6,580 nt of DNA from Bacillota bacterium (GTDB taxonomy: Bacteria; Bacillota; UBA4882; UBA10575): assembly GCA_012521315.1 (NCBI GenBank), contig JAAYMP010000122.1:1-6580 (forward strand). Reading direction: 5' to 3'. The position numbers and the translations under genes are program-made. A model generated the notes under the pieces. That model ran no database searches. It was not told the origin of the DNA and was given only the letters and a program-made list of their open reading frames with translations. This document shows, one piece after another, positions 1 to 5,207 of this stretch (position 1 is its first letter; the number at the start of each line of letters is the position of its first letter).

Positions 1-217
1 GCACATAGGTTTTATCCCCGACCGGAAACAGACCGGTGATGCCGCCCAGCCCAATGGCATCAGCCTTGCCATCCAGTTCCTGGATGGTCTGGTGCATCCT
101 TTTCATATCACCATCCATCCCGATCCGTTCAATGAGATACTCCTCACCCGACAGTTCCATCTTTACGCGGTGGTCACGGGTGGAAGAGCCCAGACTGACA
201 CTGACGATATGTTTCAA
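1..217 (-). CDS. Quinate 5-dehydrogenase-like conserved protein (5' part only)
   Basis: This is the N-terminal 72 residues of a protein whose remainder lies beyond the left edge. The frame opens KHIVSVSLGSS, followed by TRDHRV, a LSGEEYLIERIG segment and a LDGKADAIGLGGI segment. From memory this matches a conserved clostridial protein commonly annotated as quinate 5-dehydrogenase; that label comes from database naming, and nothing visible here proves the activity. I chose the TTG at 217-215 as start because a strong AAAGGAGG ribosome binding site lies seven bases upstream (225-232) and the protein would then begin MKHIVSVSLG, as expected for the family. No ATG lies near that site. No signal peptide or membrane segment is visible. 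The gene points away from the rest of the window and shares no operon with anything shown. Family match is fairly confident; function is not. Confidence 0.68.
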   Translation of the reverse strand, partial: MKHIVSVSLGSSTRDHRVKMELSGEEYLIERIGMDGDMKRMHQTIQELDGKADAIGLGGITGLFPVGDKTYV

Positions 218-224
218 ACAAAAA

Positions 225-232
225 CCTCCTTT
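225..232 (-). promoter_or_regulatory. Strong ribosome binding site selecting a TTG start
   Basis: The minus strand reads AAAGGAGG here, seven bases before TTG at 217-215. This near-perfect anti-16S complement is the reason for taking TTG as the start of the left-edge gene. Confidence 0.8.
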
Positions 233-370
233 AACACAAAATTCTTCGCCGGAGGTGAAATTCTCGCCCCTTTTGGTGGCCGGGAAGTCATATTTTCCCA
301 GACGGGGTCATATCTTATTGGCAAAGGACTTGTCCGCCCCACTCCATTCGAAACCAAAGGGGGTTTTACG

Positions 371-574
371 ATGTCAATCAGGATCGCAAGTATCCTACGG
401 CAGACCGATTTTAACCTGACCCGCTTTTTACACTATACTTTTGAAGGGAAACTGCGCACCGCCACCCTCCTTCTATACCTCGCCAGCCGCCAGGCCTTTC
501 CCCACTGGGACCAGCAAGAACTCTATAAAGACTGTTATGCCAAAACCGTATTTATCTATAAAGCCTTCTTTTAA
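371..574 (+). CDS. Possible small protein of 67 residues, unknown function
   Basis: The frame starts at ATG 371 and encodes MSIRIASILRQTDFNLTRF onward to the C-terminus FIYKAFF. A purine-rich AAAGGGGG lies seven bases before the ATG and is an acceptable ribosome binding site. Codon choice (many ACC, GCC, CTC, CGC) resembles the confirmed genes in this window. The product is rich in aromatic and basic residues, has no Cys-pair motif, and shows no clear membrane helix or signal peptide. I do not recognise a family. It sits in the gap between the divergent left-edge gene and the NlpC/P60 gene, 85 bases upstream of the latter's start. It may equally be a chance frame: the same reading frame stays open upstream to about position 92, into sequence antisense to the left-edge gene, which weakens the case. 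Confidence 0.35.
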   Translation: MSIRIASILRQTDFNLTRFLHYTFEGKLRTATLLLYLASRQAFPHWDQQELYKDCYAKTVFIYKAFF

Positions 575-613
575 TTTATTTCTGTTTCCCGGTCCACCCA
601 CCCGCCGGCCGCA

Positions 614-619
614 TATAAT
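614..619 (+). promoter_or_regulatory. Candidate -10 box for the NlpC/P60 gene
   Basis: A perfect TATAAT lies 40 bases upstream of the ATG at 660, in a locally AT-rich patch. No good TTGACA-like -35 is seen at 16-18 bases; the nearest sequence is GTTTCC/TTTCCC around 584-590. The -10 alone is suggestive only. Confidence 0.4.
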
Positions 620-659
620 ACACCAAAATAGCGCCAGAGCCGCAGAAAGGAAAAAGCTG

Positions 660-1076
660 ATGGCCGCAGAGAAATATAGACAGATCGCCCGGCAGTTCCT
701 GGGGATCCCTTACCGCCATGGCGGTCGCGACCGGGAAGGATTAGACTGTGTGGGGCTCGCCCACCTCTTCTACCGGGAACTGGGAATTAAGGTCCCGGAT
801 TCGGATGGACGGCCTTATCCGACCGACTGGTATAAAAAAGATCCGGAACGGCTCCTTCAGGGTCTCTTAAAAGTGGGAAGGGCGGTTGATCTGAAAACAG
901 AACCATTGCAACCGCTGGATCTAGTCTATTTCCGAATGGGCGGGGCCATTACCCACGCCGGAGTCATGGTCGACCAGCGCTCCTTCCTCCATGTCCTCAC
1001 CAGAAAGACTGTGGAAATCACCCCTCTTACTCTCGCCTGGAAAAGACGGCTGCAAGGGGCACGTCGCCTTCTTTAA
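660..1076 (+). CDS. NlpC/P60-family cysteine peptidase, single domain
   Basis: This 138-residue protein is one NlpC/P60 (C40-type) papain-fold domain. Members usually cleave the D-Glu-to-diamino-acid bond of cell-wall peptides, or act as phage-tail or amidase-like hydrolases. Visible landmarks are FLGIPYRHGG (residues 13-22, the YxxGG lead-in), the nucleophile Cys30 in LDCVGL, LDLVYF (86-91, usual form GDLVFF), His99 in ITHAGVMVD, and His111 in FLHVLT as the likely third catalytic residue. There is no signal peptide, SH3 repeat or LysM, so it appears cytoplasmic or needs another export route; the compact form resembles phage-tail-type NlpC proteins. I chose ATG 660 because AAAGGA precedes it by about eight bases and the domain begins just after; upstream extension to 441 is proline-rich and not family-like. 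A terminator follows 20 bases after the stop. Fold confident, substrate unknown. Confidence 0.85.
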   Translation: MAAEKYRQIARQFLGIPYRHGGRDREGLDCVGLAHLFYRELGIKVPDSDGRPYPTDWYKKDPERLLQGLLKVGRAVDLKTEPLQPLDLVYFRMGGAITHAGVMVDQRSFLHVLTRKTVEITPLTLAWKRRLQGARRLL

Positions 1077-1091
1077 ACCAACTTTGCACGG

Positions 1092-1118
1092 AAAAGCGGG
1101 CTTCACCCGCCGTTTTTT
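1092..1118. terminator. Bidirectional intrinsic terminator between convergent genes
   Basis: GCGGG (1096-1100), loop CTTCA and CCCGC (1106-1110) form a GC stem flanked by AAAA on the left and six T on the right (1113-1118). It can end the NlpC/P60 transcript on the plus strand. With the weaker TTTT tail at 1095-1092 it can also end the glutamine synthetase transcript, whose stop codon is at 1119-1117. Confidence 0.75.
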
Positions 1119-3012
1119 ATAAAAGGTTCTTTTTATACTCATTGTAAAGTTGTTTGACCTTTTTCATCTCGGCGTCAATCTCCAACTGTAAACGGGAGGC
1201 CAGCGCATAATTCCTCTCCGCGATGGCCCGCCGTAATTGGGTAAACAAAGAAGTATAACCGGGCCGGTCTTTGAGCAACCGGCAGCGCAGGTCGTGCACC
1301 CGTTGCCAACGCTCTTCATCCAGGGCATTATGGACCGCCTGTTCGACCCGGGCCAAACTCCGGATCACCCCCGCATTTTCCGGAAGAATGCGGTCACACA
1401 GTTCGGTCATCCATAGGTTGAGCATCGCCAATGAGTAAGACTTGATAATCGGCTCGGTAAACACCTCTCCGGCGGTTAAAACCGCGGTTTTCTCTGGAAA
1501 ACGTTCCAGATTGGCCAGTGTCTCCCAGACGGTCGCCGGCGGGACCCCGAAGCGGCGGTCCCGCTCTTCTTTGGTGTAAGCTTCAAAAACATCCTCCTCG
1601 CTCCGGTAGGCCCGGTCGGTTTCCAAGTAGACCGCCGGTTCCCCCGGTTGTTTGGAGAATTCCTGCTCCAGCTCAGCCCCGGTCCGCCCGCTGGTCAGGG
1701 CGTAGGTAATCCCGTCCAACATCCCTTGATAAAGGGCGGCCAACGCCAGATAAGTGTTGGAATGGGGGTTGGGCGAACGGACCTCAAACCGGGTCGCCGC
1801 CGGGTTGTTTTGCTCCCGAATCAAACCGACCAACACGGTACGATTCCGCGAAGGAAGAGTAACGGCGTGACCCACGGAGGCGACAATACAGACCGGCGCT
1901 TCAAAACCGGGTTGCAGACGGTTGAACGCGTCATTCGTCGCCGTTATGAAGGCCCCGATGGCTTCGTAGTTTTTAAGAATGCCCATTAAAGCGCCCCACC
2001 CAATCGGGCTCAGAAAATCCTTGTGCAGATCGGCCGGGGTAAATAAATTCCGGACCGTGCCGTCCTTCAGTTTGGCCGCCAAGCCCACATGGGCATGGCC
2101 GCCGCTCCCGGCGACGCGCTCCATTGGTTTGGCCATAAAGGTCACTTCCAGCCCGTGGCGGCGGAAAGCTTCTTTGATGACAATCCGCGCCAACAACTGA
2201 TTGTCGGCCGCTTGGAGGGCACTGCTATACCGCCAGGTTACCTCCAATTGTTCCATCACATGGGTTAATCCCCCGTCTTGCCCAATCTGCGCCGTCACCC
2301 CGCCGACTTCCTTGTGGCCCATCTCCGGTTCCAAGCCGTAGTCTTCCAACAATAGGAGGGAGTATTCCAGCGCCGTTCGGACCACGCCCTTGGTCCGCTT
2401 CCAGTACTGTTCCTGCAAAACCTGGGAGACCGTTAGTTGTTCAATATCCGCCTTTTCATTGGGGGTTTTTACCCAAAACTCCAGCTCAGTAGCGGAGGTT
2501 AAAAGGATCTCCTCAATTTGGTCGGCCCTGATCCCCATCGCCAAAAGGGGCGCGGGGTGACGGCGGAACAATTCCAGCAGTTCCCGGTTGACCCGTTCCT
2601 CCACCCGCCGCAGGACCGAACGGGAGTCAATCCGTTTTGTCCCGTGGATCAGAAAAGAAGGGATCCGTAAAGTCCCCACCGGTAAGCGGGTTTGGCCGTC
2701 AAGGTGTTCGTAGTTATAATCGACATACCATTTGACCGAGGTATCGGCCTCAAAATCGACTTTTCCATCATTTAAAGTGGCAATTCCCGGCAAGACCACA
2801 CTGGATCCATCGGTATGAATCTGGCCCCGGAAAAATTTTTCCGTTTCTTTTAGAAAAACGGCCGTTGGAATCTTGGCGTCGGTATCGTTCCCGCCAAGAT
2901 CCACCCCCACCATCGACACAAATTTGATCTCCGGCCGTTGGTGCAAAATTTTTTTCAGGGTTTCCGGATTGCACTGGTCGGGGGTGATATAGTAAAGTAG
3001 CTGCGCAGTCAA
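1117..3012 (-). CDS. Glutamine synthetase, long clostridial-type variant
   Basis: Glutamine synthetases make glutamine from glutamate, ammonia and ATP in the cytoplasm. Numbered from the upstream GTG at 3021, landmarks are DGSSVVLPGIATL (71-83), ATELEFWV (177-184, metal-binding Glu as in EPEFFLF), EMGHKEVGG (233-241), the ATP-loop motif AGSGGHAHVG (304-313), NDAFNRLQPGFEAP (363-376), and RFEVRSPNPHSNTYLALAA (411-429). About 200 residues follow the catalytic core, far more than in the ~450-residue GSI enzymes; the length fits a ~630-residue family I recall from clostridia. The last ~45 residues (about 590-634) are helical and Lys-rich, resembling a UVR motif. I prefer TTG at 3012-3010 (631 residues): GAAGGTGA lies just upstream at good spacing, and the protein then begins MTAQLLYYITP. 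The GTG at 3021 has no such site. It is probably monocistronic, ending in the 1092-1118 terminator. Regulation may involve the long upstream leader. No adenylylation site could be placed. Confidence 0.9.
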   Translation of the reverse strand: MTAQLLYYITPDQCNPETLKKILHQRPEIKFVSMVGVDLGGNDTDAKIPTAVFLKETEKFFRGQIHTDGSSVVLPGIATLNDGKVDFEADTSVKWYVDYNYEHLDGQTRLPVGTLRIPSFLIHGTKRIDSRSVLRRVEERVNRELLELFRRHPAPLLAMGIRADQIEEILLTSATELEFWVKTPNEKADIEQLTVSQVLQEQYWKRTKGVVRTALEYSLLLLEDYGLEPEMGHKEVGGVTAQIGQDGGLTHVMEQLEVTWRYSSALQAADNQLLARIVIKEAFRRHGLEVTFMAKPMERVAGSGGHAHVGLAAKLKDGTVRNLFTPADLHKDFLSPIGWGALMGILKNYEAIGAFITATNDAFNRLQPGFEAPVCIVASVGHAVTLPSRNRTVLVGLIREQNNPAATRFEVRSPNPHSNTYLALAALYQGMLDGITYALTSGRTGAELEQEFSKQPGEPAVYLETDRAYRSEEDVFEAYTKEERDRRFGVPPATVWETLANLERFPEKTAVLTAGEVFTEPIIKSYSLAMLNLWMTELCDRILPENAGVIRSLARVEQAVHNALDEERWQRVHDLRCRLLKDRPGYTSLFTQLRRAIAERNYALASRLQLEIDAEMKKVKQLYNEYKKNLL

Positions 3013-3148
3013 ACTCCTCACCTTCTTAACTATGATCGGGATTTAGATTTATCCTAAACCTGCTCTTTTCGTTTAGCGCTTCGGGTCCCCATTGGGCATC
3101 GCTGTGTTTTTTGGTACAGAGCCAGGCCTGCTTAAAATTACAAAATTA
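3013..3148 (-). promoter_or_regulatory. Long putative 5' leader of the glutamine synthetase gene
   Basis: If transcription starts after the -10 box at 3160-3155, the mRNA has a ~135-base leader. On the minus strand it can form AGCG/CGCT (around 3103 and 3076) enclosing a small CCC/GGG hairpin, then a GGTTTAG/CTAAATCC hairpin near 3060-3038, just before the ribosome binding site. The pairing is modest and no known riboswitch core was recognised; I specifically saw no glutamine-riboswitch, T-box or c-di-GMP signature. Confidence 0.25.
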
Positions 3149-3154
3149 CATATA

Positions 3155-3184
3155 ATTATAACATGAAGGAGTCGGGAACGTCAT
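3155..3184 (-). promoter_or_regulatory. Candidate promoter driving glutamine synthetase
   Basis: On the minus strand there is a perfect TATAAT at 3160-3155, an 18-base spacer, and ATGACG at 3184-3179 (4 of 6 to TTGACA). The region is strongly AT-rich. This promoter lies downstream of the structured RNA and its terminator, so glutamine synthetase could be expressed independently of them. Confidence 0.45.
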
Positions 3185-3227
3185 TTAAAAAAGTGAAAAG
3201 CCGTATAAACCGATGGGTTCTACATAT

Positions 3228-3257
3228 AATATAAATGCCCTCTTCTCAAGGAATCAA
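3228..3257 (-). promoter_or_regulatory. Second candidate minus-strand promoter
   Basis: TTGATT (3257-3252), an 18-base spacer and TATATT (3233-3228) form a second plausible sigma-A-type promoter pointing at glutamine synthetase. The -35 begins immediately after the terminator hairpin. The same AT-rich stretch contains a plus-strand TATAAT at 3225-3230, so direction cannot be fixed by eye. Confidence 0.3.
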
Positions 3258-3262
3258 GGGCA

Positions 3263-3305
3263 AAAAAAGAAAGAACCTGGTTCTGGTGACCGGGTTCTTT
3301 CTTTT
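3263..3305. terminator. Strong 17-bp terminator hairpin, best read on the minus strand
   Basis: The arms at about 3264-3280 and 3289-3305 pair over about 17 bp (AAAGAAAGAACC with GGTTCTTTCTTT at the core, with one G-T wobble) around a short loop TTCTGGTG. On the minus strand the 3' arm runs into seven T (rc of 3262-3268); on the plus strand the tail has five T (3302-3306). No plus-strand gene ends here, so on the minus strand it most likely ends or attenuates RNA starting near 3398. Its minus-strand 5' arm contains AACCCGGT, repeated in the neighbouring fold at 3325-3318. Confidence 0.8.
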
Positions 3306-3402
3306 TCGTCCCTCTTTACCGGGTTAGCCTCCGCCGGACAGGATTATCCCCGGCTTTAAATTCCGGCGATCGTATTCTCAAGCGAACCGCCAACCCGGCA
3401 TC
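3263..3402 (-). ncRNA. Candidate structured RNA or attenuator with three-way junction
   Basis: On the minus strand, CCGGGTT (3398-3392) pairs with AACCCGG (3325-3319) as a closing stem. It encloses two hairpins: GGCG..TCG with CGA..CGCC (about 3391-3383 with 3372-3365), and GCCGG (3354-3350) with CCGGC (3337-3333), whose loop holds the self-complementary GGATAATCC. A 17-bp terminator with a U7 tail follows. A -10-like TATGAT sits at 3408-3403, just before the fold. The 5' strand CCGGGTT could instead pair with the second AACCCGG copy inside the terminator's 5' arm (3296-3290), which would break the terminator: the arrangement expected of an attenuator or riboswitch. The next minus gene is glutamine synthetase, about 250 bases further, so this could be its distal leader or a ~135-base independent small RNA. 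I could not assign a known class. The same stems can form in plus-strand RNA upstream of the CDF gene, but there the terminator would come first. Confidence 0.45.
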
Positions 3403-3429
3403 ATCATATTCTTAAGTAAAGTAAATACA
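3403..3429 (-). promoter_or_regulatory. Candidate promoter for the structured RNA
   Basis: On the minus strand TATGAT (3408-3403, 5 of 6 to TATAAT) is preceded after about 16 bases by a weak TTGTAT (3 of 6 to TTGACA). The closing stem of the fold begins about five bases after the -10, slightly close for a normal start site. Confidence 0.3.
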
Positions 3430-3453
3430 ATTTTCGACTGAAAAAAAAGGGTT

Positions 3454-3484
3454 TTGACCTGCCCCAGCCAATTATGGACATAAA
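3454..3484 (+). promoter_or_regulatory. Weak candidate promoter for the CDF transporter
   Basis: TTGACC at 3454-3459 (5 of 6 to TTGACA) follows an A8 tract (3441-3448). The best -10 is CATAAA at 3479-3484 with a long 19-base spacer. It would give a short leader containing the palindrome at 3492-3505. Confidence 0.35.
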
Positions 3485-3491
3485 ACAGGAT

Positions 3492-3505
3492 CCGGTCAAG
3501 ACCGG
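3492..3505. repeat. Perfect palindrome CCGGTC-AA-GACCGG before the CDF start
   Basis: Six-base arms CCGGTC and GACCGG flank AA, ending two bases before the ribosome binding site GGAGGAG (3508-3514). It could be a repressor operator, for example for a metal sensor, or an mRNA hairpin affecting access to the ribosome binding site. Only the palindrome is seen; its role is inferred. Confidence 0.5.
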
Positions 3506-3520
3506 TTGGAGGAGCGCATT

Positions 3521-4441
3521 ATGGATCAACGCATCAAGCAGATTAAAACGGCTTCAGCCGTCGGCATTCTGGGCAACACGGCTTTGGCCTTGCTCAAAGT
3601 CATCCTCGGTTTTATCGCCGGCAGTTTGGCCGTGGTAGGTGACGGGGTTGACAGCGCGACCGATGTTTTAAGCTTTGTCATCATTTTTTTTGCCCTGAAA
3701 ATAATATCCAAAGAGCCCGACGAAGAACACTCCTACGGCCACTACCGGGCGGAAGCCCTTGCCACCCTCATTATTGCCTTTCTGATCCTCTTCGCCGGGG
3801 TCCAACTGCTCATCTTCGCCCTGACCAAGATCATTACCGCCGCCAGCAGCCCAGTCCCTTCCCCGCTGGCCGTGGTGGTCAGTTTTGCCTCCGTCACCGG
3901 CAAACTGTTGCTCGCCCTTTACCAGTTTAAAATCGGGCGCCAAACGGAAAGCGCCATGCTGGTCGCCAATGGCCGTAACATGCTGGCCGATCTCTTTGTT
4001 TCCGTCGGCGTCCTCGGCGGCACGTTTGCCACGATTACCCTCCGGATCCCCATGATCGATCAGGCGGTGGCTATCTTCATTGCCGCCTGGATCATCTGGA
4101 CGGCCGTCCGGGTTTTTCTGGAGGCCAATACCGAGCTGATGGACGGCGTCAAGGATACCTCCATTTACCAAGCGGTCTTCGACGCCGTCGACCAGGTGGA
4201 AAAGGTCACCAACCCGCACCGGACCCGCATCCGAAAACTGGCCAATCTTTATCTGATTGACCTCCACATTGAAGTCGACGGAACGCTTACCGTCGCGGAA
4301 GGTCACCAACTGGCGATGGAGGTGGAACACATTCTACGCCAGAAGATTGAAAACCTATATGACGTGGCCGTGCACGTTGAACCCCTCGGGAACATGGAAA
4401 AGGAAAAATACGGGCTGTCGCCCGAAAAATTAGGCGACTAG
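3521..4441 (+). CDS. Cation diffusion facilitator (CDF) metal transporter
   Basis: This 306-residue inner-membrane protein belongs to the CDF family, which exports divalent metals (Zn, Mn, Fe, Co, Ni) using the proton gradient. About six hydrophobic segments are visible: roughly 10-35, 38-62, 80-105, 115-135, 152-175 and 178-200. TM2 carries DSATD, giving Asp44 and Asp48; TM5 carries NMLAD, giving Asn153 and Asp157, where YiiP/FieF has His and Asp. SYGHYRAE (71-78) is the conserved loop after TM2. The C-terminal cytoplasmic domain has LHIEVDG (248-254), EGHQLAMEVE (260-269) and VAVHVEP (282-288), which supply His249, His262 and His285 in the usual regulatory metal positions. I chose ATG 3521 because GGAGGAG lies eight bases upstream; a TTG at 3506 overlaps that site. 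It stands alone and is convergent with the next gene, 36 bases apart with no obvious terminator. Family certain; metal unknown. Confidence 0.92.
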   Translation: MDQRIKQIKTASAVGILGNTALALLKVILGFIAGSLAVVGDGVDSATDVLSFVIIFFALKIISKEPDEEHSYGHYRAEALATLIIAFLILFAGVQLLIFALTKIITAASSPVPSPLAVVVSFASVTGKLLLALYQFKIGRQTESAMLVANGRNMLADLFVSVGVLGGTFATITLRIPMIDQAVAIFIAAWIIWTAVRVFLEANTELMDGVKDTSIYQAVFDAVDQVEKVTNPHRTRIRKLANLYLIDLHIEVDGTLTVAEGHQLAMEVEHILRQKIENLYDVAVHVEPLGNMEKEKYGLSPEKLGD

Positions 4442-4477
4442 ATGTTTAAGCATTGTCCGTCCCCGTCGACCATTCTC

Positions 4478-5080
4478 CTAAAACGACGACAGCCCCGGGT
4501 AATTGGGGTGATACGAGAGGACGCCGCTCTCTTCAACATCATGGTAGCCAAAAAGCCTGAGCACCCAGCTTCGCCAATTATCGAGACCGACCCCACTCCG
4601 GCAGGAAAGTTTCAGCAAAGGAACACTGGGATTAACCGTCCGCAACCGGTGCTGAAAGCGGGAGACCGAAAAATTGGTAAACGGTAAAAGATCGATCTTG
4701 TTAAGGATAACCAACTCCACTTCTTTGAACAGACGAGGGTATTTCAGAGGCTTCTCATCGCCTTCGGTAACACTAAACACAAAGACCCGTAAAATATCGT
4801 CGTTCTTCTTCGGCAGCGAATAGCCGGTGCGCCCGGAAAATTCATAAAACACAAGTTCCCGCTGGTCATCCGGCGACTGTACCTCCGGAACCGGCACGTT
4901 GTCATTGCTCATTACCGCCGGAATCCCCGCTGCACGCAAGCGTTCCAGGTCGAAAATGGCTTGTGGTTGGTTGTAAACCGCACGAATCGTCAGCCGCCCG
5001 CCGAGGGTCTCATGGGTCCTTCGGATCAACTCCGTTTTTCCCGAGCCAATGTTCCCTAAGATATAAACAACCTTCGCCAT
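4478..5080 (-). CDS. HypB-like G3E-type GTPase, divergent
   Basis: This 200-residue P-loop GTPase resembles HypB, which drives GTP-dependent nickel delivery to [NiFe]-hydrogenase. It has Walker A GNIGSGKT (9-16), an ExxG switch EFSG (80-83, HypB usually ENVG), the near-diagnostic VTEGDEKPLKYP (104-115), G4 NKIDLLP (127-133), and VNPSVPLLKLSCRSGVGLDNW (149-169), equivalent to HypB NPxAxxxxxSAxTGEGLDxW. The segment holding the conserved metal-binding Cys-His of HypB (GGGCHL) reads SNDNVPVPEVQ (58-68), and the acidic DVATDNDA stretch is YNQPQAIFDL. It also lacks an N-terminal His- or Cys-rich tail. It may therefore be a paralogue with another client metal or protein. ATG 5080 is supported by AAAGGGGTGA upstream. 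No other hyp or hydrogenase gene is in the window. It is preceded by a strong terminator, so it is transcribed alone. Family relation confident, role open. Confidence 0.82.
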   Translation of the reverse strand: MAKVVYILGNIGSGKTELIRRTHETLGGRLTIRAVYNQPQAIFDLERLRAAGIPAVMSNDNVPVPEVQSPDDQRELVFYEFSGRTGYSLPKKNDDILRVFVFSVTEGDEKPLKYPRLFKEVELVILNKIDLLPFTNFSVSRFQHRLRTVNPSVPLLKLSCRSGVGLDNWRSWVLRLFGYHDVEESGVLSYHPNYPGLSSF

Positions 5081-5102
5081 TTACTCACCCCTTTCCCTAT
5101 TT

Positions 5103-5133
5103 ATTATTACGCGGGCCGCCTATTATTAAACAA
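5103..5133 (-). promoter_or_regulatory. Weak candidate promoter for the HypB-like gene
   Basis: On the minus strand TTGTTT (5133-5128) and AATAAT (5108-5103, 19-base spacer) or TAATAA (18-base spacer) lie between the terminator and the ribosome binding site. The match is poor, but a promoter is expected here because the terminator separates this gene from prmC. Confidence 0.28.
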
Positions 5134-5177
5134 AAAAATGGCTTTACAGCTTAATCATTCCTGTAAAGCCATTTTTT
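5133..5177. terminator. Perfect 17-bp bidirectional terminator after prmC
   Basis: AAAAAATGGCTTTACAG (5133-5149) pairs perfectly with its reverse complement at 5161-5177 around an 11-base loop. On the minus strand the 3' arm ends in seven T and terminates the prfA-prmC transcript about 80 bases after the prmC stop. The plus-strand reading has six T and could block antisense transcription into prmC. Confidence 0.85.
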
Positions 5178-5183
5178 CGCTTT

Positions 5184-5207
5184 CCGGAGGTCATTTCCGG
5201 TTTTTTT
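5184..5207 (+). terminator. Second terminator-like hairpin, plus strand only
   Basis: CCGGA (5184-5188) and TCCGG (5196-5200) form a short stem followed directly by seven T (5201-5207). No plus-strand gene precedes it apart from the antisense side of the HypB-like gene, so its use is unclear. On the minus strand it is a hairpin without a T tail. Confidence 0.45.

Noticed and set aside
252..258. Perfect plus-strand GGAGGTGA-like ribosome binding site
   Set aside because: No ATG, GTG or TTG lies within 4-12 bases downstream, so it decides no start. It is probably chance in the upstream region of the left-edge gene.
3013..3148. Loose similarity of the leader (GGGGACCCGAAGCGCTAAAC) to a c-di-GMP-I riboswitch
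   Set aside because: The GGTAGGTAGCGGGGTTACC-like 3' half is absent and the pairing pattern does not fit.
3162..3232. 23-codon plus-strand frame beginning ATG AAG GAG at 3163
   Set aside because: No ribosome binding site precedes it, it ends in AT-rich promoter-like DNA, and there is no evidence of translation, although a leader peptide before the terminator at 3263 cannot be fully excluded.
3319..3402. Resemblance of GGCTAACCCGGTAA to the 3' core of the c-di-AMP (ydaO) riboswitch
   Set aside because: The fold is only about 80 bases, lacks the GTAGGG element and the double-lobed layout of that class, and the similarity is limited to a short segment.
3668..4330. Long minus-strand open frame (220 codons) opposite the CDF gene
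   Set aside because: It is entirely antisense to a clear CDF gene, its product is Asp/Gly/Gln-rich and low in complexity, and no ribosome binding site or family match is seen.
4442..4687. Plus-strand frame starting one base after the CDF stop (81 codons)
   Set aside because: It lies almost wholly antisense to the HypB-like gene, has no ribosome binding site, and the product resembles no family.
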